Assembly (NCBI GenBank): GCA_030734395.1
Contig: JAUZTG010000008.1
Location: 372,001-436,000 of the forward strand
Direction: 5' to 3'
DNA from: Sarocladium kiliense
Lineage: Eukaryota > Ascomycota > Sordariomycetes > Hypocreales > Sarocladiaceae
Length of the DNA: 64,000 nt
Of this stretch, positions 33,804 to 45,535 are shown piece after piece (position 1 is the first letter of the stretch; each line of letters begins with the position of its first letter). The notes under the pieces are model-generated. The model was given only the letters and a program-made list of their open reading frames with translations, did not search any database and was not told where the DNA came from. Position numbers and translations under genes: made by a program.

Positions 33804-35156
33804 ATGGCGTCTTCTGATAGCGGCCCAGTTGTCGGTCTAGATGTGTCAACTCCACCTGCGAGGGAAGAGTTGCTGAGACCGTTGAGGGAGGCCAGCGAGC
33901 TTCCAAAGGGGCTGCCGAGAGTCCTCAATAGCAGGATGGTATGGGCCGGCAAGCAATTCCGATCAATCCAAGAGTATGTTCTGACGCTCGGCCATAATGA
34001 CATACTTGAGCTGGAACACGCCCTCGAACGCTTCAAAGGTTCGTGTATGACCCTGACCAGCTTGACCATGGCGAGCTCACAGTTTGGTAGGACTTGGCAT
34101 CGATGGGACGCTCGTATCTCGAGACAACTTTGTACTTCCGGGGTTGGGACCAACGCTGAAGGCGCTGCGTTATGAGCTCCACGAGGGCCGAGGATTTGGC
34201 TGCATTCGGGGCCTGGTCCCAGACAGATACTCTGTGGAGGACCTGACTATTCTGAAACTCGGGATTCAGGCACACGTTGCCAATCGCTGTGGAAGACAAG
34301 ACAAGAAGGGGAATATGATCGGTATGGTTGCGTGCAGAATCCTCGATGCCGCCGAGATTGACAGACTGTAGTACACATCGTGGCAGATAATACCTCGCAG
34401 GTCGTCGCAGACCACCACCGGCATTCGACTGCCGCCATTGTGGGTATTTCGTGTCCTGACTCTTGTCGGTGGTGCTAATTTGAGCAGACCTTTCACAACG
34501 AAGAGGCAGGCGACATTGTGAGCTGGCTTACTCGGAGTTGTGCGGAGGTTGGTGGTCGTTGCATCATCGCATCGGCCCATACCGTGTACAACGTGCTGGC
34601 TACGAGCCGCCCTGACCTCATACGCGTGCTGATGCGATGTGACTGGCCGTTTGCATTGTGAGAAACCTTGAATCCGTTGACCGGGCCATTGCTGATACCA
34701 CCCTCATACAGACCCAAGTTTCACTGCCGGCCTGTGCTTTTTCATCACGAGAACAAAATCATCATGAATTTTGGCCGGACGCCACTCTTGGGCAGTGCAA
34801 GTCACCCACGGCCCAGCGATCTGCCGGCACTTACAGCACTACAGAGTGAGGCCTTGGACGCGATCGAGGCCATCGGACGTGCGACTCAACTCGAGATGCG
34901 CACCGAACCGGGCGATATTCACTTCATCAACAACCTCGCTATCTTGCATCGCCGTGAAGGGTTTGTAAATGGCTCGCATGCTTCACAAAAGCGCCACCTT
35001 GTGAGGATGAGGCTGCGAGACGACGAGCAGGGGTGGAGCATTCCTGCTGAGCTTCGTGATGAATGGGACCGTGCATTTGCGAAGGGCAAGCCAACCATGT
35101 GGCACCTGCAGCCGATGCCGGAGGGCTTTTTCCCCTTGAGAACACAGGCGAATTGA
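33804..35156 (+). CDS. TauD/clavaminate synthase-like dioxygenase
   Basis: Exons 33804-34038, 34091-34321, 34372-34439, 34488-34657 and 34712-35156 join in phase to 382 residues. The fold is that of Fe(II)/2-oxoglutarate oxygenases of the TauD/TfdA group: GFGCIRGL in the N-terminal half, a metal motif H-x-E at His181 and Glu183 (FHNEEAGD), distal His314 in INNLAILHRREGF, and the Arg-rich RHLVRMRLRD that would hold the 2-oxoglutarate carboxylate. H-x-E instead of the common H-x-D is known from clavaminate synthase. The substrate is unknown; related mould proteins act on small acids or secondary metabolites. The fourth exon continues into the next through a GTGAGA donor. There are no biosynthetic cluster genes next to it. 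Confidence 0.85.
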
Positions 35157-36180
35157 AGGGGACCAAGGACGGTCAGTGCCCCGAGGATAGGTTGGCGAAA
35201 ATGTACGTGCGAGGATAGCAAGGTATCCGTGTGTAGAAGTAAGGCCCCGAAAGCGTGTACAGTACTTTGGGTGGATGCTACGATCCACCCGGCAGCCGAT
35301 TTTGCAGCTGCATAGATATGACACAAGAAGACGAATCAGTGACGGCGCTTCAGCAGCCCTGAGCCAGAGTTGACCGTGACAGCGGTTGTGTGCCCAAGCA
35401 GGGTGGTCCTGAGCAGACGAAGCGCCTACTGATTATTGCACTCAAAAGCGAGCCAATTGACAACCATTAGTTCGAAATGAAGTGCATGCTGTGTGACTGG
35501 ATGCTGTGGAGATGGCCGCGAGCCGATGATGTGGATGGCTATGAGAAGGAGCTTTCACGGCATCAGCCATTGGGCGAGGCTTTGATGCCGCGACTGATGA
35601 ATGTGGCTGACGCTGTGTTCAAAGTCGGCGCTGCACAAGCTAGGACATCGCGTTAAGAAACCGAGCGTTGAAGATGGAGGGGATGTTGGGAACTGGAGAT
35701 GGAGGATTAAGGATGAAGGATGGAGGATGGAGGAAGCACAACGGATTCGAAAGAGGGAGATGTCGCTGGTCGAGTAATAGGAGCATCACAGTGTGTGATG
35801 AAACAGCACTGTATGGGTGTCCTACATCTGGCGGGGGGGGAATACAGTGCGTGTATCGTATACTACGAACGTGCCTTCCGGGTTCTTGAGGTGACAGGAA
35901 GGGGCCCACTTTCCCTACGGATTCAGGGTTGACCAGCTTCAACACGATCATCATCGACATTGTCAGCCGGCATCACCAAACAGTCTCGCGTTATCAATCT
36001 CCCATTTCACTACTCTTACCTGTCTTGTGTACCACAGCTCCTCGGCGTCTGCGTCGTGTTGTGCCGTCTGCAGCACAGCTGTGGTCGTGAGCCACTCACG
36101 ACACGCGCCGGCTCGCAGCTAGGGTCAGGGTGCTCATCTATCTTCGCACACACAGGACTTCAATCTCTGCGTCTGATGAA
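35157..36180. other. Intergenic, 1.0 kb
   Basis: Between two plus-strand genes. A purine-rich patch of imperfect GGATGGAG units lies at about 35672-35735. The remainder should hold the promoter of the phosphatase gene. Confidence 0.5.
35672..35735. repeat. Imperfect GGATGGAG purine repeat
   Basis: One strand here is almost only G and A, built from degenerate GGATGGAG/GGATGAAG units. It is short, noncoding and probably a simple-sequence tract. Confidence 0.6.
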
Positions 36181-38232
36181 ATGGCAATCGCGTCGTCATC
36201 CACCGGCCAGGCCTCGCGCAATGGTCAGGCTGGCTACGAGCTTGTAGATCAACATGATGAGGATGTTCAGGGCTCTGGGTCACTCAAACCAGCGCCATTC
36301 TCAACTCCTTCGCAAGCTCTCTATCGTCCAGACCACCGGCAGCGAGTAACCACCATTTTCCTATCCACTGCTGTGGTGCTTCTTCTGGCATCCACTCTCT
36401 ACTTTTCTTTACCGCTCTCATTCTCCACGAGGTCATGCCCTTGTGCACCGTCAGATGTGCCACAGTACTTCCAGACATCACCACAACTGTGGCCAGGGCC
36501 GACAGCAACCGGGGCTGCCGCCTTCATGGCTCAGACACGAACATTTGATCCTGAAGCTACCTATGTTCCGAACGCTCCTCTTCAGACGTCAGTGCCAATT
36601 GATGGAATGACTGCGGCGAATCGCAGTATCTTCAACTTGATGGGATACCTCTCACCCTACTCGCCCTCAACAGGTTTCGGGGTGAAGGAGTATCCTCTGC
36701 CTCCTGGGGCTGAGATAGTTCAGTTGCAGATGGTGTCGCGTCATGGGTCCCGGTACCCAACTTCAGGGTCAAATGTTCAGCGTCTAGGAGAGCGCATAGC
36801 GAAGGCAGGCAGCAAGTTCAAGGCCTCAGACAAGCTGGAGTTTTTGAACGATTGGAAGTATCAGTTAGGTGGCGAAATTCTGGTTCCAAAAGGGCGACAA
36901 GAGCTGTTCGATTCAGGTACGGCCTCGATTACAGCCGAAATCATTGCACCAGCTAAGTCATAGCACAGGCGTATTGCACAGCTATATGTACGGCAACATG
37001 TATAACCCGAACAGCAAAATCATCGTCCGGACAACCGTAAGTGGCCATGATAGCCCCACGAGGACCGTTTGTTGATAGTCGGAAAGACCCAAGATCGAAT
37101 GTTGAAATCGGCCGAAAATTGGATGGCGGGCTTTTTTGGGCTCGAATGGTAAGACGAAACCCAAAGCCTTGGTACCATGATGTGACGATGCAGCGGCTGA
37201 CTTCTACAGGACCAATAATGCCACCATTGAGGTCATCATTGAAGGCAAGGGCTTCAACAACTCCTTGGCCGGTAATGCAATTTGCCCAAACGCATGGAAC
37301 AAGTCTTCAAACCAAGATGCACTGAACACTTGGGCGGGGATTTATCTCAAAGATGGTACGTTCAGCCTGATGCCGGCACAGTTGACCTTGACTGACGTTC
37401 ACAGCGCAATCTCGACTGCAAGACATGACCGAGGGCTTCGAGTGGTCAATCGAAGATGTCTACGCTGCTCAAACCATGTGTCCATATGAGACAGTGGCCT
37501 ATGGATATAGCCGGTTCTGTGAGCTCTTCACATATGAAGAGTGGCGCGACTTTGGATACAGCATAGACATTGTGTTCAGCGCGGGCAGTGGCTTTCACAG
37601 CCCTACTGGGGTGAGTTCGTTCGTTGCGTTGGCTGCTTGACGGTCGTTTCTCACAATCAACTTCGCAGCGTGCCGTCGGAATTGGCTATCAGCAAGAAGT
37701 TATCGCCCGCCTAAGGAACCACACTCTAGGATACTCAGGCTCGAACATCAACACAACCCTGGACAGCAGTACAGAGACATTCCCTCTGAATCAAACCCTT
37801 TACTTCGACTTTTCTCATGATACGAACATCGTCGCCATCCTCACTGCATTTGGCATTCGCCAGTTCGCCGAAGAGCTTCCTGCCGACAAATACCCCGGTG
37901 AACATGCGTTCACGGTATCGAATGTGACACCTTTTGGTGCAAGACTGGATATTGAGATCATCAAGACCCCGAAGCCGCTTTCTCCCAACCGCGACGGATA
38001 CCGGGATGGCAAAGTGACAAAGTACATTCACTTCATTCTCAACCAGCGGACATTGCCCTTGGGGAAAAGTTTCCCCGAATGCGATCCCGATCGAGTGGAC
38101 GGCTGGTGTGAGCTTGACACATTCCTGAAGGTTCAGGAGGAGATGCCGGAGAGGGCAAAGTTTGACTACTCTTGTTACGGTGATTACGACAAAGTGCCGT
38201 ATGGAGATCTCACGGATGGCGTACCCCAGTGA
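36181..38232 (+). CDS. Membrane-anchored histidine acid phosphatase
   Basis: Exons 36181-36916, 36969-37036, 37087-37148, 37210-37355, 37405-37610 and 37669-38232 join in phase to 593 residues. A cytosolic head of about 54 residues precedes one hydrophobic segment at 55-81, suggesting a type II membrane protein with the enzyme outside. The catalytic motif RHGSRYP is at 187-193 with His188 as phosphate acceptor, and the second motif FSHDTN gives the proton donor. Cys residues and N-x-S/T sites in the ectodomain fit a secretory-pathway protein. The family (phytases and acid phosphatases) removes phosphate from phytate or other esters. Unlike secreted phytases, it keeps a membrane anchor, so a wall- or vacuole-facing role is possible. 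ATG 36181 is the first in frame. Confidence 0.88.
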
Positions 38233-39055
38233 GCGTTGTAATCTGGAAATGTATCTCAGTAGCGCTGTTGGCTGAAAATGTACGATGATCGCAGCTGGCA
38301 CGGGAAATGGCGTTTCATTTTGGATGTACTCCGTAGATGAGGGTTGGGATTTACCTGAGCGTCCCTAGTCAGGAATCTAGCTTACATGATTGGGACGTCC
38401 TAACAAACTACCTCGTTCGAAGGCGATGCACATGTGTGAGTCTGGATAACAGAAGACAGGCATATGTCATAACAACTCGGCAGGAAGCCTCGCCTTGACT
38501 TCTGGGGGGACTCTCGGGCTCGGGGTAGGACCTTACATCCGAGTTCTCTGCATCGAATGCGAGGGCCTCGCCCAAACTAAATTAACTCCAGTTCAGCTCC
38601 CTATCACCAGTCCGGGCCATGATGTCTCGGAAATTCCCACCCGCGAATGATACGGGAGAACAGATAAACGAATAACTCGTATAGTCCGCAAACTCCGCCA
38701 TGGATCCAAAACGAGTAATTGGTAACTCCGGCAGGGGAGCTCAAAAGGCAAAGTATGCGCTAAAGGGTCGGCTGCGATGCAGGAAGTGGAGTTAACTAGG
38801 GTCGGTTGTTGGAGAAATAGATGCTTGGTAAGGACGCGAACGACTCGGTTGGGCAACCAGATATTGAGGGCAGCACCGCAGCACCGGAATCCGTAGCCTG
38901 AATTATGGCATCTCGCCTGTATGTAGAGTATATAAGTTCAAGACAGACGGAGCTGGCAATCGCATCGACTTTTCCTGTCTCTATCTCCAACTACACAGAC
39001 GTTCTCTTATTGCCCTAAGCCCTTGGATACACAGCTCCCACTCAGCATCACAAAC
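38233..39055. other. Intergenic with NmrA-like gene promoter
   Basis: Noncoding space between two plus-strand genes. A TATATAAG box at 38929-38936, about 120 bases before the next start codon, is the clearest element. Confidence 0.55.
38929..38936 (+). promoter_or_regulatory. TATA box of the NmrA-like gene
   Basis: TATATAAG about 120 bases upstream of ATG 39056, with a pyrimidine/CA-rich leader between them. Position and sequence fit a TATA element; transcription start is inferred. Confidence 0.6.
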
Positions 39056-40045
39056 ATGGCTACACAAGTCGGGGGGAAGCTGAAAGTCGTCGTCGTCGGC
39101 GGCTCAGGCGAGACCGGCAGATCTATCATGGCCGCCCTCCTCATCTCACCAGACCAATTCGCCGTCACAGCCTTTGCCCGTCCCACTTCCGTCTCCAGCT
39201 CCATCTACAAGGACTTCACCTCCCAAGGCGCAACCATCCTACCCGTCGACTACGAAGACAAACCAGGCTTGGTATCCCTTCTCACTAGCGTTGATGTGGT
39301 TATCTGCTGCCTACAGCTGAACAGTGCCGCGGTGCAGGATACACTCATTGAGGCCTCGCATGAAGCTGGCGTTGGGCGCTTTGTCCCGAGTTTCTGGGCT
39401 ACGGTCTGTCCGCCGAGAGGTGTGATGCAGATCAGGGACATGAAAGAGGATAGTCTTGACAAGATCAAGGCTTTGTACCTGCCGTACACGGTGATTGACG
39501 TTGGGTGGTGGATGCAGCTTAGTATTCCCCTCGTGCCGTCTGGGAAGCTGAGAGCGGTTGTCACAGCACCTGTGGGTGACATCTATGGGGATGGGAGTGT
39601 GAAGACTGCAGTCACTGATCAGCAAGACATTGGACGATTCGTCGCTCGCATCATTGCGGATCCGAAGACGTTGAACAAGCAGGTCTTTGCCTACGGAGAA
39701 GTCACGACCCTGAACGAAATCTTCAACCTCGTGGAGAAGTTCACGGGCGAAACCATCGCAAGGAAATACGTCTCGCAAGAACAAGCCGACGAGACCATCA
39801 AGAAGGCTACCGAGGCAATCATCGCCAACCCAGCTGACATGGCCCAGATTATAGTCAAGGCTGTGACGGAGTATAAGGTCAGTTGGGGAATTCGAGGGGA
39901 TAACACGCCGGAACGTGCGGCGTATTTGGGGTATCTTGATGCGAGGGAGCTATATCAGGACTTGAAGACGAAGTCGATGGAAGAATTTGTGAAGGAATTG
40001 GTGGAGGGGAGTAGGAAGGCGCAGGTGTATGCTGGGAGAGAGTGA
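39056..40045 (+). CDS. NmrA-like / isoflavone reductase-like protein
   Basis: Intronless, 329 residues from ATG 39056. The N-terminus KLKVVVVGGSGETGR is the G-x-x-G-x-x-G dinucleotide site of the atypical SDR (NmrA/isoflavone reductase) group. VDVVICCLQ, GVGRFVPSFW and YTVIDVGWWMQ follow the family pattern. The C-terminal half binds substrates in relatives. It lacks the YxxxK pair of classical SDRs. Members either reduce phenylpropanoid-like compounds or sense NAD(P) as regulators. The next gene is an ammonium transporter, which makes a link to nitrogen control tempting, but sequence likeness is to the reductase-like members rather than to the AreA partner NmrA. Confidence 0.85.
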   Translation: MATQVGGKLKVVVVGGSGETGRSIMAALLISPDQFAVTAFARPTSVSSSIYKDFTSQGATILPVDYEDKPGLVSLLTSVDVVICCLQLNSAAVQDTLIEASHEAGVGRFVPSFWATVCPPRGVMQIRDMKEDSLDKIKALYLPYTVIDVGWWMQLSIPLVPSGKLRAVVTAPVGDIYGDGSVKTAVTDQQDIGRFVARIIADPKTLNKQVFAYGEVTTLNEIFNLVEKFTGETIARKYVSQEQADETIKKATEAIIANPADMAQIIVKAVTEYKVSWGIRGDNTPERAAYLGYLDARELYQDLKTKSMEEFVKELVEGSRKAQVYAGRE

Positions 40046-40525
40046 AATGATCATTGCAGCGCACTGGCACCACGATGCGTAGTGTTGAGAACAATATATC
40101 GTTCCCTTGACGCGGTATCAATGGAGCGACCTGATCAACACGAGTGCAAGAGTCAATGCTATAATCATTGGAACAAACCCTTGCTCAAGTCACACGAGAT
40201 GGGACGATGATAGTGATTTCAAGTACTTCTCAAATTTGGACCAAGGTATAGTTATGTATAAACCTGGCATCCCTTCTTCTAAGTCTCTCCCCTGGGTATG
40301 GCTCCCGATCAAACAAAATAAAAGATATGGTTCACCTTGACTCCTTTGCCCGCTAAAGAAAAACCAGCTTTCAGACCATCCTTCAGCTTTTTGTGAGACT
40401 CATCTCAGAAATAAAAATAAACAACTTGTGTCAAGTATAGCACATGTTTTCCACGTCAAGTGTAGAAAGGAAATGATGGAATGGCGGTCTTGAAGGAAAT
40501 ACAGAAAAGGCACGATGAGGGGTAT
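40046..40525. other. Convergent 3' region
   Basis: AT-rich 480-base spacer between the convergent NmrA-like and ammonium transporter genes. No coding feature seen. Confidence 0.6.
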
Positions 40526-42221
40526 TTAATCCCTCTTCTCGTTGACGCTACCCCTTGATGCACTGGCGGGGGTGATGGAATCGTCCGCCACTGATGCAGC
40601 CTTCTTCTCCTCAGCCGGTGCGACAGGCTCGGAGTGGAAGCTAGGGGAGTGTGCGAGAGAAGCGTGCTCCTGAATACCGTGCTGAGGCTCGATGACTACC
40701 TCGCCATTCTGCGCAGGCTCGCCGCGGTGGGGGCTCCAGGCAAGGAAGTCCCTGCGGACCTCGACGTAGTCGTAAGAGAACTCGCCGTGCTGGTCGTCAT
40801 CCATACCGAGAAGCTCGGCCTCCTCGGAGGCACGGAGCTTGAGGCCGGGGATGAAGTCGATGATCTTGGCGATGGCAGCGGACATGAGGAAGGCGTAGGC
40901 GGAGGAGGCGACAATGGCAGCGATTTGCCAGCCGAGAACGACGAAGTTGCCATCGAGGAAGCCACCCTGGGCACCGGTGTTGACACCATCGAGACCGATG
41001 ACAGCGTCGGAGGCGAAGAAAGCGTTGAAGATGAGACCGACAATGCCACCGATACCGTGCTCAGCGAAGACATCGAGGGAGTCGTCGATGCGGATGAGGA
41101 ACTTGACTATAGAATGTGTTAGTATGATGAACATTGATGCTTCAGATGAGAAGTGATTGGCTTACCCTTGGTTCCGAAGTTGCAAGCAACGCCAGCGACG
41201 ACGCCGAGGAGGATGCTGGCCCAGGGGTCGATGAAACCAGAGGCAGGGGTGGCAGCGACGAGACCAGAAATGGTACCAGAGCACCAGCCGACCATGGACC
41301 ACTTCTTGGCCAGACGGTAATCGAGGAGACACCAGGTCATGGCAGCGAACATGGCGGTGAGGCAGGAGTTCCAAGCGGCCATGACAGCGCGGAGGTTGGC
41401 ACCGAAAGAGGAGCCACCGTTGAAGCCGAGCCAGCCGAACCAAAGGAAGATGGTGCCGAGAGTGATGAGAGAGATGTTGTGAGGACGGAAGTTCATCATC
41501 ATCTTCTCGTTGCGGCGGCCCAGGACCCAAGAGTAGGCAAGGGCGGACATACCAGAGCCAATCTCGACGGGAACACCACCGGCGTAGTCGAGGACGCCGT
41601 TAGTGAAGCACCAGCCGTTGGCGTTCCAGACCCAGTAGGCGAGAGGGCAGTACACGAGGGTGGACCAGAAGAAGGTGAAGACCATGGCGGGAACAACGCG
41701 GCCACGCTCAGCGACAGCGCCGATGGTAAGAGCAGCAGTGACAGCCAGGAACATCATCTGGTAGAACGAGTACAGCAGAGCGGGGATCAGAGGGGATCCA
41801 GGCGAGGGAGCAGCCCAGACCTTCATGAGACCGAAGTGCTTAAGGTCACCAATGAAGGCGTTTCCAGAGCTGGCAGAGAAGGCGAGGGAGTATCCCCAGA
41901 AATACCACTGAAATATAACGACTGAGAAGGACATCATGACGACCCAGAGCATGGAGAGGGCGGATTTGCGGCGAGCGAGACCAGAGTAGAGGAAAGCGAT
42001 ACCGGGAATCATCATCATGACGAGACAGGCGGAGACGAGGATGTAGGCCTGGTCACCGGACTGGTACCATTGGTTGAGGTTTGTGGTGGCTGTTGACGAG
42101 AACATGTTAGACGATGGCAAATCTCATGCATTTGGGAGAAGATGAACGTACTGGAGTCACCACCAGTGACCTCATCGGTGGCATTGAACTCGGTCGGAGC
42201 GCCGACGTGTGTATACGACAT
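40526..42221 (-). CDS. Amt/Mep ammonium transporter, Glu-His type
   Basis: Exons (minus) 42221-42152, 42089-41166 and 41106-40526 join in phase to 524 residues. Eleven membrane segments are expected. Family landmarks are MMMIPGIAFLYSGLARRKS, QWYFWGYSLAFS, DYAGGVPVEIGSG, FLWFGWLGFNGGS and HGIGGIVG. Of the two pore histidines of bacterial AmtB, the second is present (His348) and the first is replaced by Glu199. Budding yeast Mep1 and Mep3 have this same change, while Mep2 keeps both. The protein should therefore be a Mep1/3-type ammonium uptake carrier in the plasma membrane. The 100-residue cytosolic tail carries acidic and Ser-rich stretches, where nitrogen-dependent control is known in relatives. 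Several GATA sites lie upstream. Confidence 0.95.
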
Positions 42222-42683
42222 GATGGCGGTGTTGTTTAGGGGTCGTGTCTAAGAGATCGGGGTTGTGGAGTTGTCGTGTGATCGATGGCAAGATCGAGAT
42301 GTGGTATTTCAAAAGCGAGATCGAGTCGATGACGAAGTTGTCATGGGCCACAGTGAGTCGTCTACAGCCGGAGGGTTGGATGGAAGGCGTGACTGGGTGG
42401 TGATGAAGTGGACTTGCTTCACTTTGATTGATGATGAAGTGGAAGGCCAACTTTGTCCAAGAGACACACGCAATGGAGAGTGGGAAGAAGATGTGGATGG
42501 GAGGAAGGGAGGGGAGTCAGGAATGGAACACGGGACAGAGGATGAGGGATCAAGATTGTTATATATGAAGGAGAGTCAATTGCAGGTTCTACGGGTACGT
42601 TCTGGGGGTGGACGAGGGAAGCAGACCCCAGGGGACGAGGAAGGGGATGATTAACGGGGGTGGGTGGGAAAGGAAAGGCGTGA

Positions 42684-42765
42684 GATAGAGAGATAGATAG
42701 AGTGCGGTGAAGACACATTGAGTGTACAGGATGTATGGACAAGCAGCCTGAGCACCAGAGATAAG
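42684..42765. promoter_or_regulatory. Cluster of GATA sites (AreA/Nit2-type)
   Basis: GATA cores at 42684, 42692 and 42696 (all AGATAG) and GATAAG at 42760, about 460-545 bases upstream of the ammonium transporter start. Further copies are at 42964 and 43447 (GATAAG). AreA/Nit2 GATA factors switch on ammonium transporters when nitrogen is scarce. Short motifs arise by chance, so binding is inferred. Confidence 0.5.
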
Positions 42766-45064
42766 AAACAAAACCCCCGTTGTCAGACACACACACGGAT
42801 CGACTGAGCGGCGTGTCTCCTCCCCCGGAAGTATACAGTAGAGTGAGGCTGGGATTTACCGGGAGAGAGGGCCCCAGCAGGGAGTGCGATCGAGGAGCCG
42901 AAAGGGAAAAGGGTGTATCTCGAGTAGAGATTCGGGAGTCTGAGGCGAGAGAACGGGCGGGAAGATAGGATGACTGATGGATGTTTGCAATGGATTGTGG
43001 GGGGTGCGGTTATGAGGCACAGTACAGCCACGAAGGGCGAGAGACCAGCATGATACAGTGAGAGAGCGATAGAACTGGTCTGGCCTGTGTCTCCGAAGCC
43101 AGTCTATGCCATCAAGTAAGGCAGTTAAATTGATTGACTCGAGCACGCGGCGAGACGAGGCAGTGGCTGCGTGGGGTGCCATCTATGCAGACTCGACCTG
43201 ACGAGATGATTCGACCAAGCTTCCATTTCTCTCGTTTCTTTTTCTTCTTGTTCATTCATTTTGATCTTGCAATCTCAAAAACTCCAATTGACACATTTAT
43301 CTCTGCTACTGCGATCAAAGTGAAGAAAATAAGAGGAAAAAAATCGAGATGCCAATTAGAGTCTACGCCGACCGACCGTTTCCGGTCCCCCGGCGTATAG
43401 ACAGACACTACTACTCTCTCGCACACCCACGCGGCGGCAAACTCAAGATAAGCACATCAAGCCCCAGAAATAAGAAACATGGGCTAAGCACCCGACTCGC
43501 GAACGGGGCCTGCAGGACATCGTCATTGAGCCCGAACCATGAACAGCATTTTGTGACGATCGGAGGTGTCGGCGAGGAGAATGGATCGCCGAACTTGGCA
43601 GGATCGGACACGACATGAAGCAGCGATGATGATGATGATGACTTCAATCGCAGTGATGGAGTTCCAGCGCTGGAGATGCACGACAGCAGGCTGTGAATGT
43701 TCGGCGACGTGAGGCAACTACAGCATAGAGCGAAGTACTTGCACAGCCGTGAGTGTATCTAAATCGAGCAACCAGTGACTGTGAGCATCACGTCACAACA
43801 CACTCCGAAACCCTCTCTAGCTTCCTCTCCCATGCGATAACAGTCCCCTTCCATGAACCTAGCACATTTCCCTACCGTAACATCCTACCGTCAGCAACTA
43901 AACGGCCACTGAAGCACAGCCCTGTACAACCCAACCCAGAACCCAGTCCCAGTGCCACCCCAATGGGATGGCCCAGGAATGAGCCCTGGCTCAAACTGTA
44001 GTCACGCAATCTCGTAAACGCCCAGCCGGAACTTCCCACGCCCAGCCAATCAGCGCCACGCCTCCCGGCTTGGTCTCACTCATGTTACGGCTTGAAATCA
44101 TGTCACCCCAAGGAATCCCCAAGTACGCCAGCCAACCCACGGCAAGCGATCTCTTGGCCCCAGGACCCCTGACTTGGCGAGGGGGAAAAAAACATCGGGT
44201 TGGGTAACACTCTTACATACTTCTCTCCTTGTTCGACGCTTCTCACTGGACCAACTTGAGAGAGCTTCTAGTGACTTGGCGAATATGCTGGCCAAGGCCG
44301 AAAACCATCCCCCCCTTCCCGGTTGCTCGGTTCCCGACCGGATGTACAAACGAATTCCTTTTCCTAACCATTTTCTTGAAGTATCCAAATCCAGTTCAAT
44401 TCAAGTTATGATCATCCTTTTCCTAGTCGCTAATCCTAAGACAAGAAACCCAACCCCAAACCAATGAGCAAAGGCAAAAACGCCTCATAGATAAGCAACC
44501 CTAACCCGCAAGCCTCTGCAAGTTCCATGACGAGCCCAGAACCTGATTTTGCTACGCGTTTGGACCATCCATGTGCAGCAGCAGCACTCACAACAGTCTT
44601 CAATCATGCCACCCTCCTTTTTTCAGCTCTAGATGCTTAAAGAAAAGGTTGATTGTGTATCTTGCCATCCCACTCACCCTCGCTTCAGCCTCTCAGCCCA
44701 GCCCAGGCCTGACAATTCAGTCCCAGCTTTCACATGTTTTCTTTTGGAATCTTATCCATCAGCTGCTCACACGTGTCGCCGAAACAAGGGGAGGCAAAAA
44801 CCCTGCATTGAATCCCGACCTCGGAAGGGAAAACATCGCGCCAGCTTTTCCATGTCAGGTTAAAAGTCGATCATCAACCCAAAATCTATATCCTTATCGA
44901 CCCAATCCTGCTCTCCCCAGCAGACAAATCCCTTTTGGTCAAACGTGGGGTGGGAGTGGCCCAGCGACAAAATGCGTCTCCCGGTCCGTTCTCGCGAAGG
45001 GTATCCACCACCAAAGGGTGGCCCCATTCAACCCGCGCCGGCATCGCTTCGCATCGTGGAGGAT

Positions 45065-45084
45065 ACACACACACACACACACAC
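45065..45084. repeat. (AC)10 microsatellite
   Basis: Ten AC units in intergenic DNA, likely polymorphic in length among strains. Confidence 0.95.
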
Positions 45085-45535
45085 CAGCGCGTGTTCCGGT
45101 TGGTTTGACTACCATTTCGTACGTGATGCCAATGCTTTCTAGCATACTAGATGGGTTTAGACTCGAATACCTTATTTCTGAAGTCTGGTCTTGGCGATAT
45201 CGATGGAGTCGCTCTGCACGCTACATCCGTCAACGTCGTCATTTGGACTCCCAATCGAGCTCCCACAGGGGACACATCACGTCACGCACGTCAGTTCGTC
45301 AAGAGTCCATCTGGTAACCTTACTGTAGACAGTGCAAGTCCTATGCCCCTTTCCAGGCTCCCGCTGCTTAGTCCATCATCAACCTAGAGGCTGTGTCGTG
45401 TTCGACATCCAAACTTCAGTCTGGTTGTTATCCATGGGTATCCCTCATTCCGCGTAAAGTCGTGAATCCATTAATTGTCTCCCTCCTTGTTCACCACTGC
45501 CGTCCATTCCTTCCCTCGAGGATCAGATCGCTCTC

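Larger units (their letters stand above)
42222..45535. other. Intergenic, 3.3 kb, incl. transporter promoter
   Basis: Upstream of the ammonium transporter and downstream of the Crt10-like gene, both on the minus strand. GATA motifs lie in its left part and an (AC)10 tract at 45065-45084. The longest open frame (plus, 44571-45317) is Ser/Arg-rich, crosses the AC tract and has no domain. I do not call it a gene. The size leaves room for a long leader or an unrecognised noncoding transcript. Confidence 0.45.

Noticed and set aside
44571..45317. 248-codon open frame on the plus strand
   Set aside because: Ser/Arg-rich with no domain, runs through an (AC)10 tract and has no splice structure or likeness to known families. 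It looks like chance openness in intergenic DNA.
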